Assembly: GCA_964476375.1 (NCBI GenBank)
Contig: CAYYZW010000196.1
Location: 9,276-73,275 of the forward strand
DNA length: 64,000 nt
Reading direction: 5' to 3'
Source of the DNA: SAT2750 sp964476375
GTDB lineage: Bacteria; Planctomycetota; Planctomycetia; Pirellulales; Pirellulaceae
The notes below the pieces were generated by a model. The model was not told the origin of the DNA and searched no databases. It was given only the letters and a program-made list of their open reading frames with translations. How positions within the stretch are numbered: position 1 is the first letter of the stretch; each line of letters starts with the position of its first letter. Shown here piece by piece: positions 26,720-35,704 of the stretch. The translations under genes and the position numbers were made by a program.

Positions 26720-28036
26720 TTACATCCACTGCTTGATGGGCTTGCCCTCGATCAATCGCACCGGACGTCCGTCCGGGCTATGGGCAATCAGGTCATCCGG
26801 AATACCAAGCTTCTGGTAGACCGTGGTGGCAATGTCATCGGAGAAATACTCGTCCTTCGAGACGTGCCCCCCCTCCGCATCGGTTTCCCCAAGCACTTCG
26901 CCTGGCGGGACACCGGCTCCCGCCATGATGGCAAAACCGGAGGTGGACCAGTGGTCGCGGCCACTGGCCGAATTAATCTTGGGGGTACGGCCAAAGTCGG
27001 TGAGCCAGAGCACAAGCGTGGTCTCGAGCATGCCCCGGTCTTCCAGGTCGGCAAGTAACTGCGGCAGTGCCTTGTCGACCGGTGGGATACGGGAATCCTT
27101 GAGCGACTTGAAATTGTTCTGGTGGGTATCCCAGCCGCCATCGGTGACCGTGACGAAACGGACACCCGCCTCGATCAATCGGCGGGCAAGCAGGCAGCTC
27201 TGGCCAAACTTGTGGCGACCGTAACCCTCCCGGAGCTTTTCATCCTCGCTGGCGATATCAAAAGCCTTCTTGGTTTCCGGGGCTGTGATCATGTTGAAGG
27301 CTGCCTGGTAATACTCATCCTGGGCGGCCAGCGCGTCCTGCTGGATCTCGGCAGACCGTTGCAGGGCATCTATCCGGGCCAGTACCTCGCGGCGGCGATC
27401 AACTCGATCGAAACTGATGCCACTCGGGGGGGTGATATCCCGCACCGTGAACTTGTCGGCATTCGGGTCCGCAGTAATCTCAAAGGGGTTGTGTTCGATT
27501 CCCAGGATACCCGAGGTCCCGCCACCATAGCGCCGGTCCACGTCCGTACCAAGCTGGACAAAAGGTGGCATCGATGATTTAAATCCATGCTGGTAGCTGA
27601 CAACGGAACCATAAGTTGGGTAGCGAACCGTGGAGTTAAAACGGCGGCCCGACATGACCCACTGGTCGGCGGTACCATGGCTGCCGTTGCGTGGGTTCCA
27701 GCCCCGCAGCAGGGCGAACCGCTTGGCCTCACGGGCCATGGTAGGAACGATCTCGGTGAACTTGATTCCGGGAATCGCGGTATCAATCACCCCGAACTCA
27801 CCACGCACGCTGACCGGTGCATCGGGCTTGGGGTCAAACGTGTCGTGATGGCTGGTACCGCCCCGTGTCCAGATCAGGATGCAGTTGGTATTTCTCGCCT
27901 TCTCACCCGCGACCGCCTGGCCGGCAAGGGACATGGGAAGTGTCAGGCCAAGCCCCGTCAGTGCTCCAACCTGGAGCAGCCCGCGTCGGGAAATGCCGTC
28001 ACAGCATGGATTCGTCGATAGATGGTTTTTTGTCAT
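26720..28036 (-). CDS. DUF1501 protein (GRDHW subtype), Tat-exported, divergent partner of cassette C
   Basis: A 438-residue DUF1501 protein with a twin-arginine signal, SRRGLLQVGALTG. The motifs are the most canonical of the window: GGTSHHDTFDPKPDAP near residues 58-73 and FGRTPKINSASGRDHW near 340-355. It is transcribed away from the Ig-type DUF1549/DUF1553 gene at 28348 across a 311-base region, so the two probably share control. This is the one cassette where DUF1501 lies on the opposite strand from its likely partner. Its reaction is unknown, as for the rest of the family. Confidence 0.92.
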   Translation of the reverse strand: MTKNHLSTNPCCDGISRRGLLQVGALTGLGLTLPMSLAGQAVAGEKARNTNCILIWTRGGTSHHDTFDPKPDAPVSVRGEFGVIDTAIPGIKFTEIVPTMAREAKRFALLRGWNPRNGSHGTADQWVMSGRRFNSTVRYPTYGSVVSYQHGFKSSMPPFVQLGTDVDRRYGGGTSGILGIEHNPFEITADPNADKFTVRDITPPSGISFDRVDRRREVLARIDALQRSAEIQQDALAAQDEYYQAAFNMITAPETKKAFDIASEDEKLREGYGRHKFGQSCLLARRLIEAGVRFVTVTDGGWDTHQNNFKSLKDSRIPPVDKALPQLLADLEDRGMLETTLVLWLTDFGRTPKINSASGRDHWSTSGFAIMAGAGVPPGEVLGETDAEGGHVSKDEYFSDDIATTVYQKLGIPDDLIAHSPDGRPVRLIEGKPIKQWM

Positions 28037-28347
28037 GACTCAACAGGGTTGGGGTACGGGGAGATGGTCAGGTCGGACGCTGCTCTTGTGCTGGCATAGT
28101 GCGTGTTATGACAGCCTCGCTATTTTACATCAACACCATCTCCTGCAAAAGAAGAATCGACTCCCAGGGCCCCTGGAGTGCATGTTTTCCCCACTTGTGG
28201 GTGGTCTCAACTGCTTCCATATAGCGTTACGTTTCGTGATTGGTCATACTGTCTAGTGCCTGCTGTGACGTGCACAAAACTCTCCTGCGTAAACCCTCAA
28301 ATACTGAATTCAGGGTGCCTGGCACCCGGCATCCCATTGGGTGAGCG
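28037..28347. other. Divergent intergenic region (311 bases) between cassette C genes
   Basis: No credible gene. It separates the DUF1501 gene (minus) from the Ig-type DUF1549/DUF1553 gene (plus), so promoters for both must lie here. I do not see a confident -35/-10 pair. The only clear structure is the 15-base palindrome at 28313-28327, about 20 bases before the plus-strand start. Confidence 0.5.
28313..28327. repeat. Perfect palindrome GGGTGCC-T-GGCACCC
   Basis: Two 7-base arms (GGGTGCC and GGCACCC) around one T, in the leader of the cassette C gene. I find only this copy in the window. It could be an operator, or a unit of a dispersed REP-like element whose other copies lie elsewhere in the genome. 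Confidence 0.5.
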
Positions 28348-30837
28348 ATGAAAAAAAGACGATTTTTTCCTGTCTGGTGGACGCGATTGCTTGTCGTGCT
28401 GTGGATCGCCGGGCTGGGTGCCGAATCGGCCATGGCCCGTGATTTTTACCGGGTGGTACCAGCGGAGGTATCGCTGCAGGGTAATTTTGAGCGTGCCCAG
28501 CTCCTGGTCCAGCAGGTTAATCGAGAGGGTATTGCCAGCCCGGAATCGGAAGATCTCACGCACCAGGCGACTTATACCTCAAGTGACCCATCTGTTGTGA
28601 CCGTGGACGCCCAGGGCCAGTTACTGGCGGCTGGAAGTGGCCAGGCAATGATCCGGGTCAAGTACAAGAGATGGCGTTCGGATGTCACGGTGACAGTGGA
28701 TGGCCTGGTCGACGAGCCGGAGATCGAATTTGTAAAGCAGGTTTCCCCGGTGATTGCCAAGCATGGCTGTAACATGGGGGCCTGCCATGCCAGCCAGCAC
28801 GGCAAGGGCGGCTTCATTCTCTCGGTGTTCGGTTTTGATCCGGGCAAGGATCGCAGGAATATCGTGCAGGATCGCCTGCAGCGGCGTGTCGATTTTATCC
28901 GGCCGGAAAATAGCCTGCTGTTGCTCAAGCCCACACTTGCTGTCGCCCACGGGGGTGGTATGCGATTGAAGAGAGACTCGGTTGACTACCGCGTGCTGCT
29001 GGCCTGGCTGCGTTCCGGGGCCCCCGCCCAGGAGGGGGAACCGCTGGAGGTAACCGGTCTGCAGGTCACTCCGTCGATGCGGGTGGGACGCCCTGGCATG
29101 AAGCAGCAACTGCGAGTGGAGGCCCAGTACAGTGACGGAAGCGTGCGGGATGTGACTGCCCTGGCCCGTTACGATTCGATGGATGAGGGGATGCTCGTGG
29201 TTGACGAGGACGGCCTGATGACCGTTCAGGATGCCGGCCAGGGCCCTGTCATGGTTCGCTTCGAAGGACAGGCGGCTATTGTGACGGTCTCCATTCCCTA
29301 CAGGGAGAGTGCGGACCTCTCCGGCTGGACCAGCACCAATTTTGTCGATGAACTGGCGGCCAGGAAATTCGAGGACCTGGGGATCGAGCCGTCAGGGATT
29401 TGCGATGACGCGACGTTCATTCGCCGGGCTTACCTGGATACCATCGGCGGCCAGCCCACACCGGCGGAAATACGGGTTTTCCTGGAATCCGACGATCCGC
29501 AGAAAAGAACGCAACTGGTGGACCGTCTGCTGGGACTCAGCGGGGACCCAAAGAAGGACATTTACAATGACCGTTACGCTGCTTTCTGGACGCTCAAGTG
29601 GTCGGACCTGATCCGAAACAACAGCAATGATCTTGGCGAGCAGGGCATGTGGGCCATGCATAACTGGGTCCGCGAGTCGTTCCGGGTGAACAAACCGTTC
29701 AGTGATTTTGTCAGGGAACTGGTTACCGCCAAGGGATCGATTTACATGAACGGTCCGGCCAATTATTTCCGTGTGAATAGTAATGCCACGGAACTGACCG
29801 AGGCGACCACACAGCTTTTCATGGGAATCCGGCTTGAGTGCGCCAAGTGCCACCACCACCCGTTTGAGAAATACAGCCAGGCGGATTATTACGGGATCGC
29901 AGCTTTTTTTGCCCGTGTAGGAACCAAGGGGAGCGAGGAGTTCGGGCTCTTTGGCAGGGAGAGCGTCGTGGTCGTCAAGAACACCGGGGATGTGAATCAC
30001 CCACGCACCGGCAAGAAGATGGAACCCACACCGCTCGACGGAGAACCATCGAATCACGAGCTGGACCGGCGGATCCCGTTTGCTGAGTGGCTCACCTCCA
30101 CCGAGAATACATGGTTTGCCAGCTCCATCGCGAACCGCTATGTCCGTTACCTGCTGGGCCGCGGCCTGGTGGAACCCGTCGATGATATGCGGTCCACCAA
30201 TCCGGCCACCAATCCAGAACTGCTGGAGGCACTCACCCGGCACTTTGTGGAAAGTGAATTTGATCTCAAGCAGCTGATGCGGGTGATCATGATCTCACGG
30301 CTTTACCAGCTTGATTCCCAGCCCACGACCGGGAATGTCGGGGCGCATCGCTTCTACCCCTACTACCGGGCCAAGCGACTGGGTGCCGAACCACTGCTGG
30401 ATGCCGTCGATTTCGCCACCGGTATGCCTACCAAGTTCAAGAACCTGCCGCAGGGCACCCGTGCGATCGAGTTGCCGGATGCGGAGTACCCCAATTATTT
30501 CCTCAATACCTTTGCAAAACCCCGACGGGTCAGCGTCTGTGAATGCGAAAGAACCCCCGATGAAAACCTGGCCCAGGCACTGCACACGCTCAACGGGGAT
30601 ATTCTCTCCACAAAAATTGCGGATACCGGAGGTCGGATTGCAAAGTTGCTTGAGCAGGAAAAGACTGCCGGGGAAATGATCGAGGAGATTTACCTGGCCA
30701 CGGTCTGCCGTATTCCATCCGAGGAGGAACTCCAGGCCTGCCTCAAGATCATCGAGGAATCTTCTTCCCCGAAGGAGGGATACGAGGACTTGATGTGGGC
30801 GTTGATCAACTCGAAGGACTTTCTTTACGTGAAGTAG
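28348..30837 (+). CDS. Ig-like/CX4CH/DUF1549/DUF1553 protein, cassette C
   Basis: Exported 829-residue protein; the N terminus (MKKRRFFPVWWTRLLVVLWI) is a signal sequence. A BIG2-type Ig domain (about 30-120) is followed by CX4CH at C141-C146-H147 (CNMGACH) and GKGGFILSVFGFDPG. A second Ig-like domain spans about 235-320, DUF1549 about 331-510 with CX2CH at C498-C501-H502 (CAKCHHHPFE), and DUF1553 about 575-820. CxCER is at C731/C733. The protein ends in LINSKDFLYVK, the usual family terminus. It is the best intact template for the broken gene at 48008. The PPC gene follows after 9 bases. Function unknown. Confidence 0.9.
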   Translation: MKKRRFFPVWWTRLLVVLWIAGLGAESAMARDFYRVVPAEVSLQGNFERAQLLVQQVNREGIASPESEDLTHQATYTSSDPSVVTVDAQGQLLAAGSGQAMIRVKYKRWRSDVTVTVDGLVDEPEIEFVKQVSPVIAKHGCNMGACHASQHGKGGFILSVFGFDPGKDRRNIVQDRLQRRVDFIRPENSLLLLKPTLAVAHGGGMRLKRDSVDYRVLLAWLRSGAPAQEGEPLEVTGLQVTPSMRVGRPGMKQQLRVEAQYSDGSVRDVTALARYDSMDEGMLVVDEDGLMTVQDAGQGPVMVRFEGQAAIVTVSIPYRESADLSGWTSTNFVDELAARKFEDLGIEPSGICDDATFIRRAYLDTIGGQPTPAEIRVFLESDDPQKRTQLVDRLLGLSGDPKKDIYNDRYAAFWTLKWSDLIRNNSNDLGEQGMWAMHNWVRESFRVNKPFSDFVRELVTAKGSIYMNGPANYFRVNSNATELTEATTQLFMGIRLECAKCHHHPFEKYSQADYYGIAAFFARVGTKGSEEFGLFGRESVVVVKNTGDVNHPRTGKKMEPTPLDGEPSNHELDRRIPFAEWLTSTENTWFASSIANRYVRYLLGRGLVEPVDDMRSTNPATNPELLEALTRHFVESEFDLKQLMRVIMISRLYQLDSQPTTGNVGAHRFYPYYRAKRLGAEPLLDAVDFATGMPTKFKNLPQGTRAIELPDAEYPNYFLNTFAKPRRVSVCECERTPDENLAQALHTLNGDILSTKIADTGGRIAKLLEQEKTAGEMIEEIYLATVCRIPSEEELQACLKIIEESSSPKEGYEDLMWALINSKDFLYVK

Positions 30838-30846
30838 GGTCTCTGA

Positions 30847-32970
30847 ATGATGCGAAATGTACTTTTCCCGCTTGCCGTGGTCGTGCTCGCAGCTTCTCCT
30901 GCGGCTGCCCAGATCTCCTACCCGATGATCATGAGCCTGGAACCGGTTGCTGCACAGGTAGGACAGGTATCGACACACACTGTGAGATCCCGTTACAGCA
31001 TGTTCGGAGCCTACGATGTTTTGGTCAGTGGCGATGGTGTGACCGGGAAGATTATCCCGCCGGAGATGACCGACGAGGAGAAGGCCAAGAAACCGGAGCT
31101 GGTCACAATGCAGGTCGAGTTCACGGTCGCCCCCGGGGCGATGCCCGGCGTGAGGGACTTCCGTATTGCCACCCCTCACGGGGCAAGCACGATTGGCCAG
31201 CTGGTGATCGGCCGGGAGGAGGTCGTGCGGGAGAGTGGCGACAATAACACGGCCGACAAGGCAACCGCCGTTCCAGCCCCCGCCACTATCTGTGGTGCGA
31301 TCGAAAGCGCGGAGGACGTGGACTACTTCAAGTTCACGGCCGCCGAGGGGGAGGGGTTGAGTTTTCATGTCCGCTGCATGCGGCTGCAGGACCGGATTCA
31401 TGACCTGCAGCAACATGCGGACCCGATGATCACGATACGCACCGCGGCGGGAGCAACCATCGCCGCGATGGACAACTACTATGCCGGGGATCCCTACCTG
31501 GCACACACTTTCAAGCAGGCGGGCGAGTACCTGCTTGAAATTCGCGATGTTCGCTACCAGGGCAATACTTACTGGCAGTACAGCATCGAGGTCAGTCGTC
31601 GAGCCCATGTCACCAACGCCTTTCCAATGGCGGTGAATCCCGGGAAATCGGCGGCCCTGGAATTGATCGGTTTCCAGTGCGGAGGCACGCAACCAGTTGT
31701 TTACCAGGTGCCGGCTGAGATGAGTCCCGGGCCGCAGTGGGTGATTCTTGAAGTGGGAGCGGAGTTGACCAACCCGACTCCCGTTGTGGTGACCCGTCAG
31801 GCACTTGTGCAGGAAGCAGGGGCAGAGAATGGAAGCGTGGAGACGGCCCAGCCGGCCACTCTCCCGGGTGGTATTAACGGCCGGATTGAAAAAGAGGCAG
31901 ATATTGATTACTTCGCTTTTGAGGCCAGGAAGGGACAACAGGTCACGATCGATGTTGTTGCTCGCCGCCATCAGTCGATGCTCGATAGTCATCTGCGGGT
32001 TCTCGACAGCGAGGGGAAAGAACTGGTTGCCAGTGATGACTTCAAGGTCGGCAAGCGCAATTACGCGGACTCTCGCGTGGAAAACTGGTCGGTTCCAGCC
32101 GATGGAACATACCTGGTGGAAATAAGGGACCTGCACCTTCGGGGCGGGGATGAATTCGTTTACTTCATCGATCTCACGCTTTCCACACCTCATTTTTTTC
32201 TGCAGTCGGATACCGACAAGACACAACTGACGCCCGGTACCTCTGGTGTGATGTTCGTTCGGATTGATCGCAAGAACGGGTTTGCCGGGGAAGTGCAACT
32301 GGAGGTCGAGGGAATGGGTGAGGGAGTCACAGCCTCCTGCGGCCGGATCCTGGCCGGGAGGAATGATGGTTGCATCATTTTCCATGCCGCACCGGACGCT
32401 CCCATGCAAATGCAAAATGTTCGCATCTCGGGAACTGGTACGGTCGGGGAGGGTGACAGCGAAAAAGTGATGACCGTGGAAGCAGATTACTACCAGGAAA
32501 CGTACATGCCCGGTGGTGGGAGAAACCACTTCCCGGTGGAAACCCATTCTGTCAGCGTGGGGGAACCAGCCGACCTGCTGGCAGTCAGACTGTCAACCAA
32601 CGAGCTCACGATCAAGCCCGGCGAATCGATCAAGATTGATGTGGAAATCGAGCGGGCCGAGGGTTTTGACAAGAACGTGACGCTTGATGTCCTTTATCAA
32701 CATCTCGGTACGGTCTACGGGGACTCGCTGCCGGAGGGTATCAGCATGGATGCGAATAACAGCAAGACGCTCCTCACGGGTGATACGGCCAGGGGGCACA
32801 TCACGATTATTGCCTCGGACAAGGCCCCGGTGGCAGAAAACCAACAGGTGGCGGTGATGGCACATGTTTCCTTGAACTTTGTTATGAAGGCGACGTATAG
32901 TAGCATGCCGCTGAAAATTACCGTGAAGCCCAGTGGCGAGGCGGTGGAAGCTTCGGCGGAATCCAAGTAA
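30847..32970 (+). CDS. Secreted PPC-domain protein, cassette C
   Basis: Secreted 707-residue protein with signal peptide (LFPLAVVVLAASPAAAQ). It has an N-terminal Ig/IPT-like domain (about 20-125) and two PPC domains: about 150-250 with VDYFKFTAAEGEGLSFHVRC, and about 345-450 with IDYFAFEARKGQQVTIDVVA. Further Ig-like segments follow, for example LTPGTSGVMFVRIDRKNGFAG and LTIKPGESIKIDVEIERAEGF. No catalytic motif is seen. It is 9 bases behind the Ig-type DUF1549/DUF1553 gene and 17 bases ahead of a phosphodiesterase-like gene. The family arrangement resembles 51853-54216. I infer a binding or scaffold role alongside its heme-type neighbour. Confidence 0.85.
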   Translation: MMRNVLFPLAVVVLAASPAAAQISYPMIMSLEPVAAQVGQVSTHTVRSRYSMFGAYDVLVSGDGVTGKIIPPEMTDEEKAKKPELVTMQVEFTVAPGAMPGVRDFRIATPHGASTIGQLVIGREEVVRESGDNNTADKATAVPAPATICGAIESAEDVDYFKFTAAEGEGLSFHVRCMRLQDRIHDLQQHADPMITIRTAAGATIAAMDNYYAGDPYLAHTFKQAGEYLLEIRDVRYQGNTYWQYSIEVSRRAHVTNAFPMAVNPGKSAALELIGFQCGGTQPVVYQVPAEMSPGPQWVILEVGAELTNPTPVVVTRQALVQEAGAENGSVETAQPATLPGGINGRIEKEADIDYFAFEARKGQQVTIDVVARRHQSMLDSHLRVLDSEGKELVASDDFKVGKRNYADSRVENWSVPADGTYLVEIRDLHLRGGDEFVYFIDLTLSTPHFFLQSDTDKTQLTPGTSGVMFVRIDRKNGFAGEVQLEVEGMGEGVTASCGRILAGRNDGCIIFHAAPDAPMQMQNVRISGTGTVGEGDSEKVMTVEADYYQETYMPGGGRNHFPVETHSVSVGEPADLLAVRLSTNELTIKPGESIKIDVEIERAEGFDKNVTLDVLYQHLGTVYGDSLPEGISMDANNSKTLLTGDTARGHITIIASDKAPVAENQQVAVMAHVSLNFVMKATYSSMPLKITVKPSGEAVEASAESK

Positions 32971-32987
32971 TCTCTTTTCCTTCGGCC

Positions 32988-33752
32988 ATGTCTCGACGTA
33001 TCGTCCAAATTTCTGACACCCACCTCTTTTCCGATCCCGAGGGAGAGTTGCTGGGTGTTCGCACGCGCAGCGGTACAGAGGCGGTCATCAACCATATTCG
33101 CAGCGAGGTGGGTGCTTTTGAACTGATGGTCATCAGCGGGGACCTGGTTCATGAGGAGGGAGCGGCCTACGAGCAGCTTCGCGGACTGCTGGGAGACTGG
33201 CTTCCGCTGTGCCGTGTGATTCCCGGCAACCATGACAAGCGAGATTTGCTTCGTGATGCATTCCCGGAATCTCATTCTCCGCTCCAGGACGATGTCGTCT
33301 TTGAGCAGAGGCTGGGCAACTGGCAGCTGATCGGACTGGACACGCTCTGGCCGGGCCAAGTGGAAGGCGATATTGCCCAGCCCCAGTGGGAGTGGCTTAG
33401 CGCCCTGCTCGCCGAGCAGGGCGATTCCCCCACGGCAATTTTTATGCACCACCCGGCTGTCCTGATTGGCAGTGGCTGGCTGGACCAGCTGGGATTGATC
33501 GAGTCAGAACGTTTTCAGCAGCTCATCAAGGATTCGCCACAGGTCAAGCTGGTCAGCGCCGGACATGTCCACCAGGAGAGCAGCACCACGATGGGTCATG
33601 CCACCGCCTATACCCTGCCCGCTGCATCGGTCCAGTTTGCCGTGGGAACCGACGAGTTTGCGATAGGGAGCGAGCCACCGGGGTACCGGCTTATCGACCT
33701 GGAGGACGACGGCTCTTTCGTGACCGAGGTGGTCAGGGTGCCGATCCCGTGA
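32988..33752 (+). CDS. Calcineurin-like phosphoesterase, CpdA/Icc type (cAMP phosphodiesterase-like)
   Basis: Cytoplasmic metallophosphoesterase of 254 residues with no signal peptide. All five metal-site motifs are present in order: ISDTHLF (residues 7-13), SGDLVHE, GNHDKR, MHHPA and AGHVHQES. The spacing and length match CpdA-type class III cyclic-nucleotide phosphodiesterases, which hydrolyse 3',5'-cAMP. The gene follows the PPC gene by 17 bases, and the next gene starts inside its stop codon. A cytoplasmic signalling-type enzyme in a transcript of exported proteins is unusual and may point to a regulatory link. Broader phosphodiesterase activity remains possible. Confidence 0.85.
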   Translation: MSRRIVQISDTHLFSDPEGELLGVRTRSGTEAVINHIRSEVGAFELMVISGDLVHEEGAAYEQLRGLLGDWLPLCRVIPGNHDKRDLLRDAFPESHSPLQDDVVFEQRLGNWQLIGLDTLWPGQVEGDIAQPQWEWLSALLAEQGDSPTAIFMHHPAVLIGSGWLDQLGLIESERFQQLIKDSPQVKLVSAGHVHQESSTTMGHATAYTLPAASVQFAVGTDEFAIGSEPPGYRLIDLEDDGSFVTEVVRVPIP

Positions 33753-34636
33753 GAATGCTGGCTGGAATACGGCCACCATGGCCTGGGGATCACTTCGTGC
33801 TGGAAACCGCCTGGGTCCTGTGTACTTATGGAGCCCAGTACCTGGTGTGTGGTCTGACCATCTCCCTTCTGATGGTGGCCTGGGGTTCTCGCCGACAGCG
33901 ACAGGCCTCACGGAGGACCGTGCTTGTGGCTGCGGTCCTCGTGCTCTGGATCGCGCTCTTTCTAGGTACCGATTCAGGCTATCAGGCCTGGCAGGGTATT
34001 CCCGATTCGCCGAAGGAGGCGTACTCGGATACCGGTGGACCGGGTTCGATGCTCCTGGGGGGATGGTTGCCGAGCGCGGTGGTGCTTGGTTGTGCCCATC
34101 ATCTGCTGCGGCAGGCTGGACAGATCAAGCTCCCGGTTCCCGAGGACTGGAGAACGGAGGACACCCCCTATCCACCTCCCTGGGCAGAGCAGTTGCCCTG
34201 GAAGGGCACGCTGCAACTGCGGTTCCCACCAGGGTTCTTTGATAAAGATGATGCCTTCTTCTGGTCCTATCCAATCCTCTACCAGCTCGAGGGCGATGTC
34301 CTTTCCGCGGAAAAGGATATTCAGCGGGCGCTGCGCGAATACGACGCCGGGCTGTATGGTGGCGGCTATGCGGCGGAGAAGATCAGGCTGACGATCAAGG
34401 AGGTCAAGGATGAGAAGCGAAAGGGGCTCTCTGGTTTCAGTCAGTGGCAGGTGAAGTTCGAGGGGTTTGCCCCGTTCCAGCCCAAGGCACCGCTGGTCAC
34501 CTACCTGGAAGTGTCCCGCTGGTACCGGCCCAGGCAGAAGCAGACGGCCATCCTGATCCTTCGTTCGGCCCGTCCGCCAAAGGACGATGATCCGGTCTGG
34601 AAACAGCTACGGCAGTTCCGGGCCGTTATCAAGTGA
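33749..34636 (+). CDS. Hypothetical membrane protein
   Basis: I do not recognise this protein. The frame starts at a GTG that overlaps the phosphoesterase stop (GTGA); an ATG two codons later (33755) is an alternative. Three hydrophobic stretches occupy the first half: about residues 20-48 (WVLCTYGAQYLVCGLTISLL), 58-74 (VLVAAVLVLWIALFLG) and 100-118. The remaining 170 residues are soluble, with mixed charge (DVLSAEKDIQRALREYDAGL) and a strand-rich end. It is translationally coupled to the CpdA-like gene and is the last gene of cassette C. It converges with the SMP-30 gene 20 bases away. Confidence 0.7.
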   Translation: MRMLAGIRPPWPGDHFVLETAWVLCTYGAQYLVCGLTISLLMVAWGSRRQRQASRRTVLVAAVLVLWIALFLGTDSGYQAWQGIPDSPKEAYSDTGGPGSMLLGGWLPSAVVLGCAHHLLRQAGQIKLPVPEDWRTEDTPYPPPWAEQLPWKGTLQLRFPPGFFDKDDAFFWSYPILYQLEGDVLSAEKDIQRALREYDAGLYGGGYAAEKIRLTIKEVKDEKRKGLSGFSQWQVKFEGFAPFQPKAPLVTYLEVSRWYRPRQKQTAILILRSARPPKDDDPVWKQLRQFRAVIK

Positions 34637-34656
34637 AGCGGTTGCCTTGTACCACC

Positions 34657-35658
34657 CTAGCGGGGCCAGACCAGCCGGCCGGCCACTTTCACCCGTACTT
34701 TCCAGAGTGTCTTGCCGGCGGTGATATAGAGCGTCTTCAGGTCTGCATCCCCAAAGCAGCAGTTCGTCACCATGTCCTCGGGCACCTTGATCACGCCCTT
34801 GAACTTGCCTTCCCCTGAGAAAACGTAAACCCCGCCCGGGTTATCGGTCGTCTGGTTCACGTAGGCCCGATCGGCTCCGCCGGTGACATAAAGGTTGTCC
34901 TCGCTGTCGATGCACATCCCGTCGCCACCACGCCCCTTGCCCCAGTCGTAAAATTCTTTCCCCGCACCGCTGGCATTTCCCTCGTCATCCAGCGGAAAGG
35001 CCCAGAGCTTGCGGACCGGCGTGATTGGCTGGTTGTCGACGACGTAGAGCGTCTTCTGGTCCCTGGATATGGCAATGCCGTTGGGACGGGATACCTGGCC
35101 CTCGCCGAGCACGCGAACCAGCCCGGTTCCGTCCGGGTTGACCCGGTAGACACCCTCCACATCCAGCTCCAGCCCGTCGCGATCCGGCCCGTAGTAGGGA
35201 TCGGTGAAGTAGATCCGCCCCCGCTCGTCAATGCAGAGGTCATTGGGGCTGTTAAATCGTTTTCCCTCGTAACGGTCGACAATCACGGTTCGTGCTCCAC
35301 TGACCACGTCGATCTTGCTCAGCCGCCGACCCCCCAGGCCTCCCCGTTCATTTCCCTCGCAGGCAATCAGGAAACCATGGGAGTCAAACATCAGGCCATT
35401 GGCCCGGCCGCTCGGCCGCAGGAACGTGGCGGCATCGGCCGCACCGGGTGCGAGACGCATGATGCGGTTATTGGCGATGTCGGTGAAAAAGACACTTCCA
35501 TCACGGTGATAGGCCGGCCCCTCGGTAAAGACGAGTTCCGTGGCCGCCTCCACGTCCCCATCGGCAACCAGATCCCGCGGGGCCTTGATCGCCTGGGCCC
35601 CGGCAGGTGTTGTTGCCAGCAGCAGGAACGTGACCAGGACGGGGGAAAGAAATTTCAT
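34657..35658 (-). CDS. Secreted SMP-30/gluconolactonase-like protein
   Basis: A 333-residue beta-propeller lactonase-like protein with a Sec signal peptide (VLVTFLLLATTPAGAQA). Metal ligands are readable as Glu in FTEGPAYH, Asn in SPNDLC and SRPNGIA, and Asp in GDGMCIDS. It ends NCCFGDADLKTLYITAG, closely like the paralogue at the left end of the window (NCTFGDHDLRTLYVT), but uses the Sec rather than the Tat route. It follows the PVC-type dehydrogenase gene with 46 bases between them and probably shares its transcript, a frequent planctomycete association of exported sugar-oxidation proteins. The substrate is unknown. The start is supported by a CGAGG site. Confidence 0.88.
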   Translation of the reverse strand: MKFLSPVLVTFLLLATTPAGAQAIKAPRDLVADGDVEAATELVFTEGPAYHRDGSVFFTDIANNRIMRLAPGAADAATFLRPSGRANGLMFDSHGFLIACEGNERGGLGGRRLSKIDVVSGARTVIVDRYEGKRFNSPNDLCIDERGRIYFTDPYYGPDRDGLELDVEGVYRVNPDGTGLVRVLGEGQVSRPNGIAISRDQKTLYVVDNQPITPVRKLWAFPLDDEGNASGAGKEFYDWGKGRGGDGMCIDSEDNLYVTGGADRAYVNQTTDNPGGVYVFSGEGKFKGVIKVPEDMVTNCCFGDADLKTLYITAGKTLWKVRVKVAGRLVWPR

Positions 35659-35704
35659 GGGTTACCTCGTGGTGATGCAGGAAAGGTTGGTGCCGGCGAA
35701 CAGC

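Noticed and set aside
30295..32547. A 750-codon open frame on the minus strand
   Set aside because: It lies antisense to the DUF1553 end and the PPC gene, both with clear domains. Its translation has no domain or signal, and long antisense frames are expected in GC-rich DNA.
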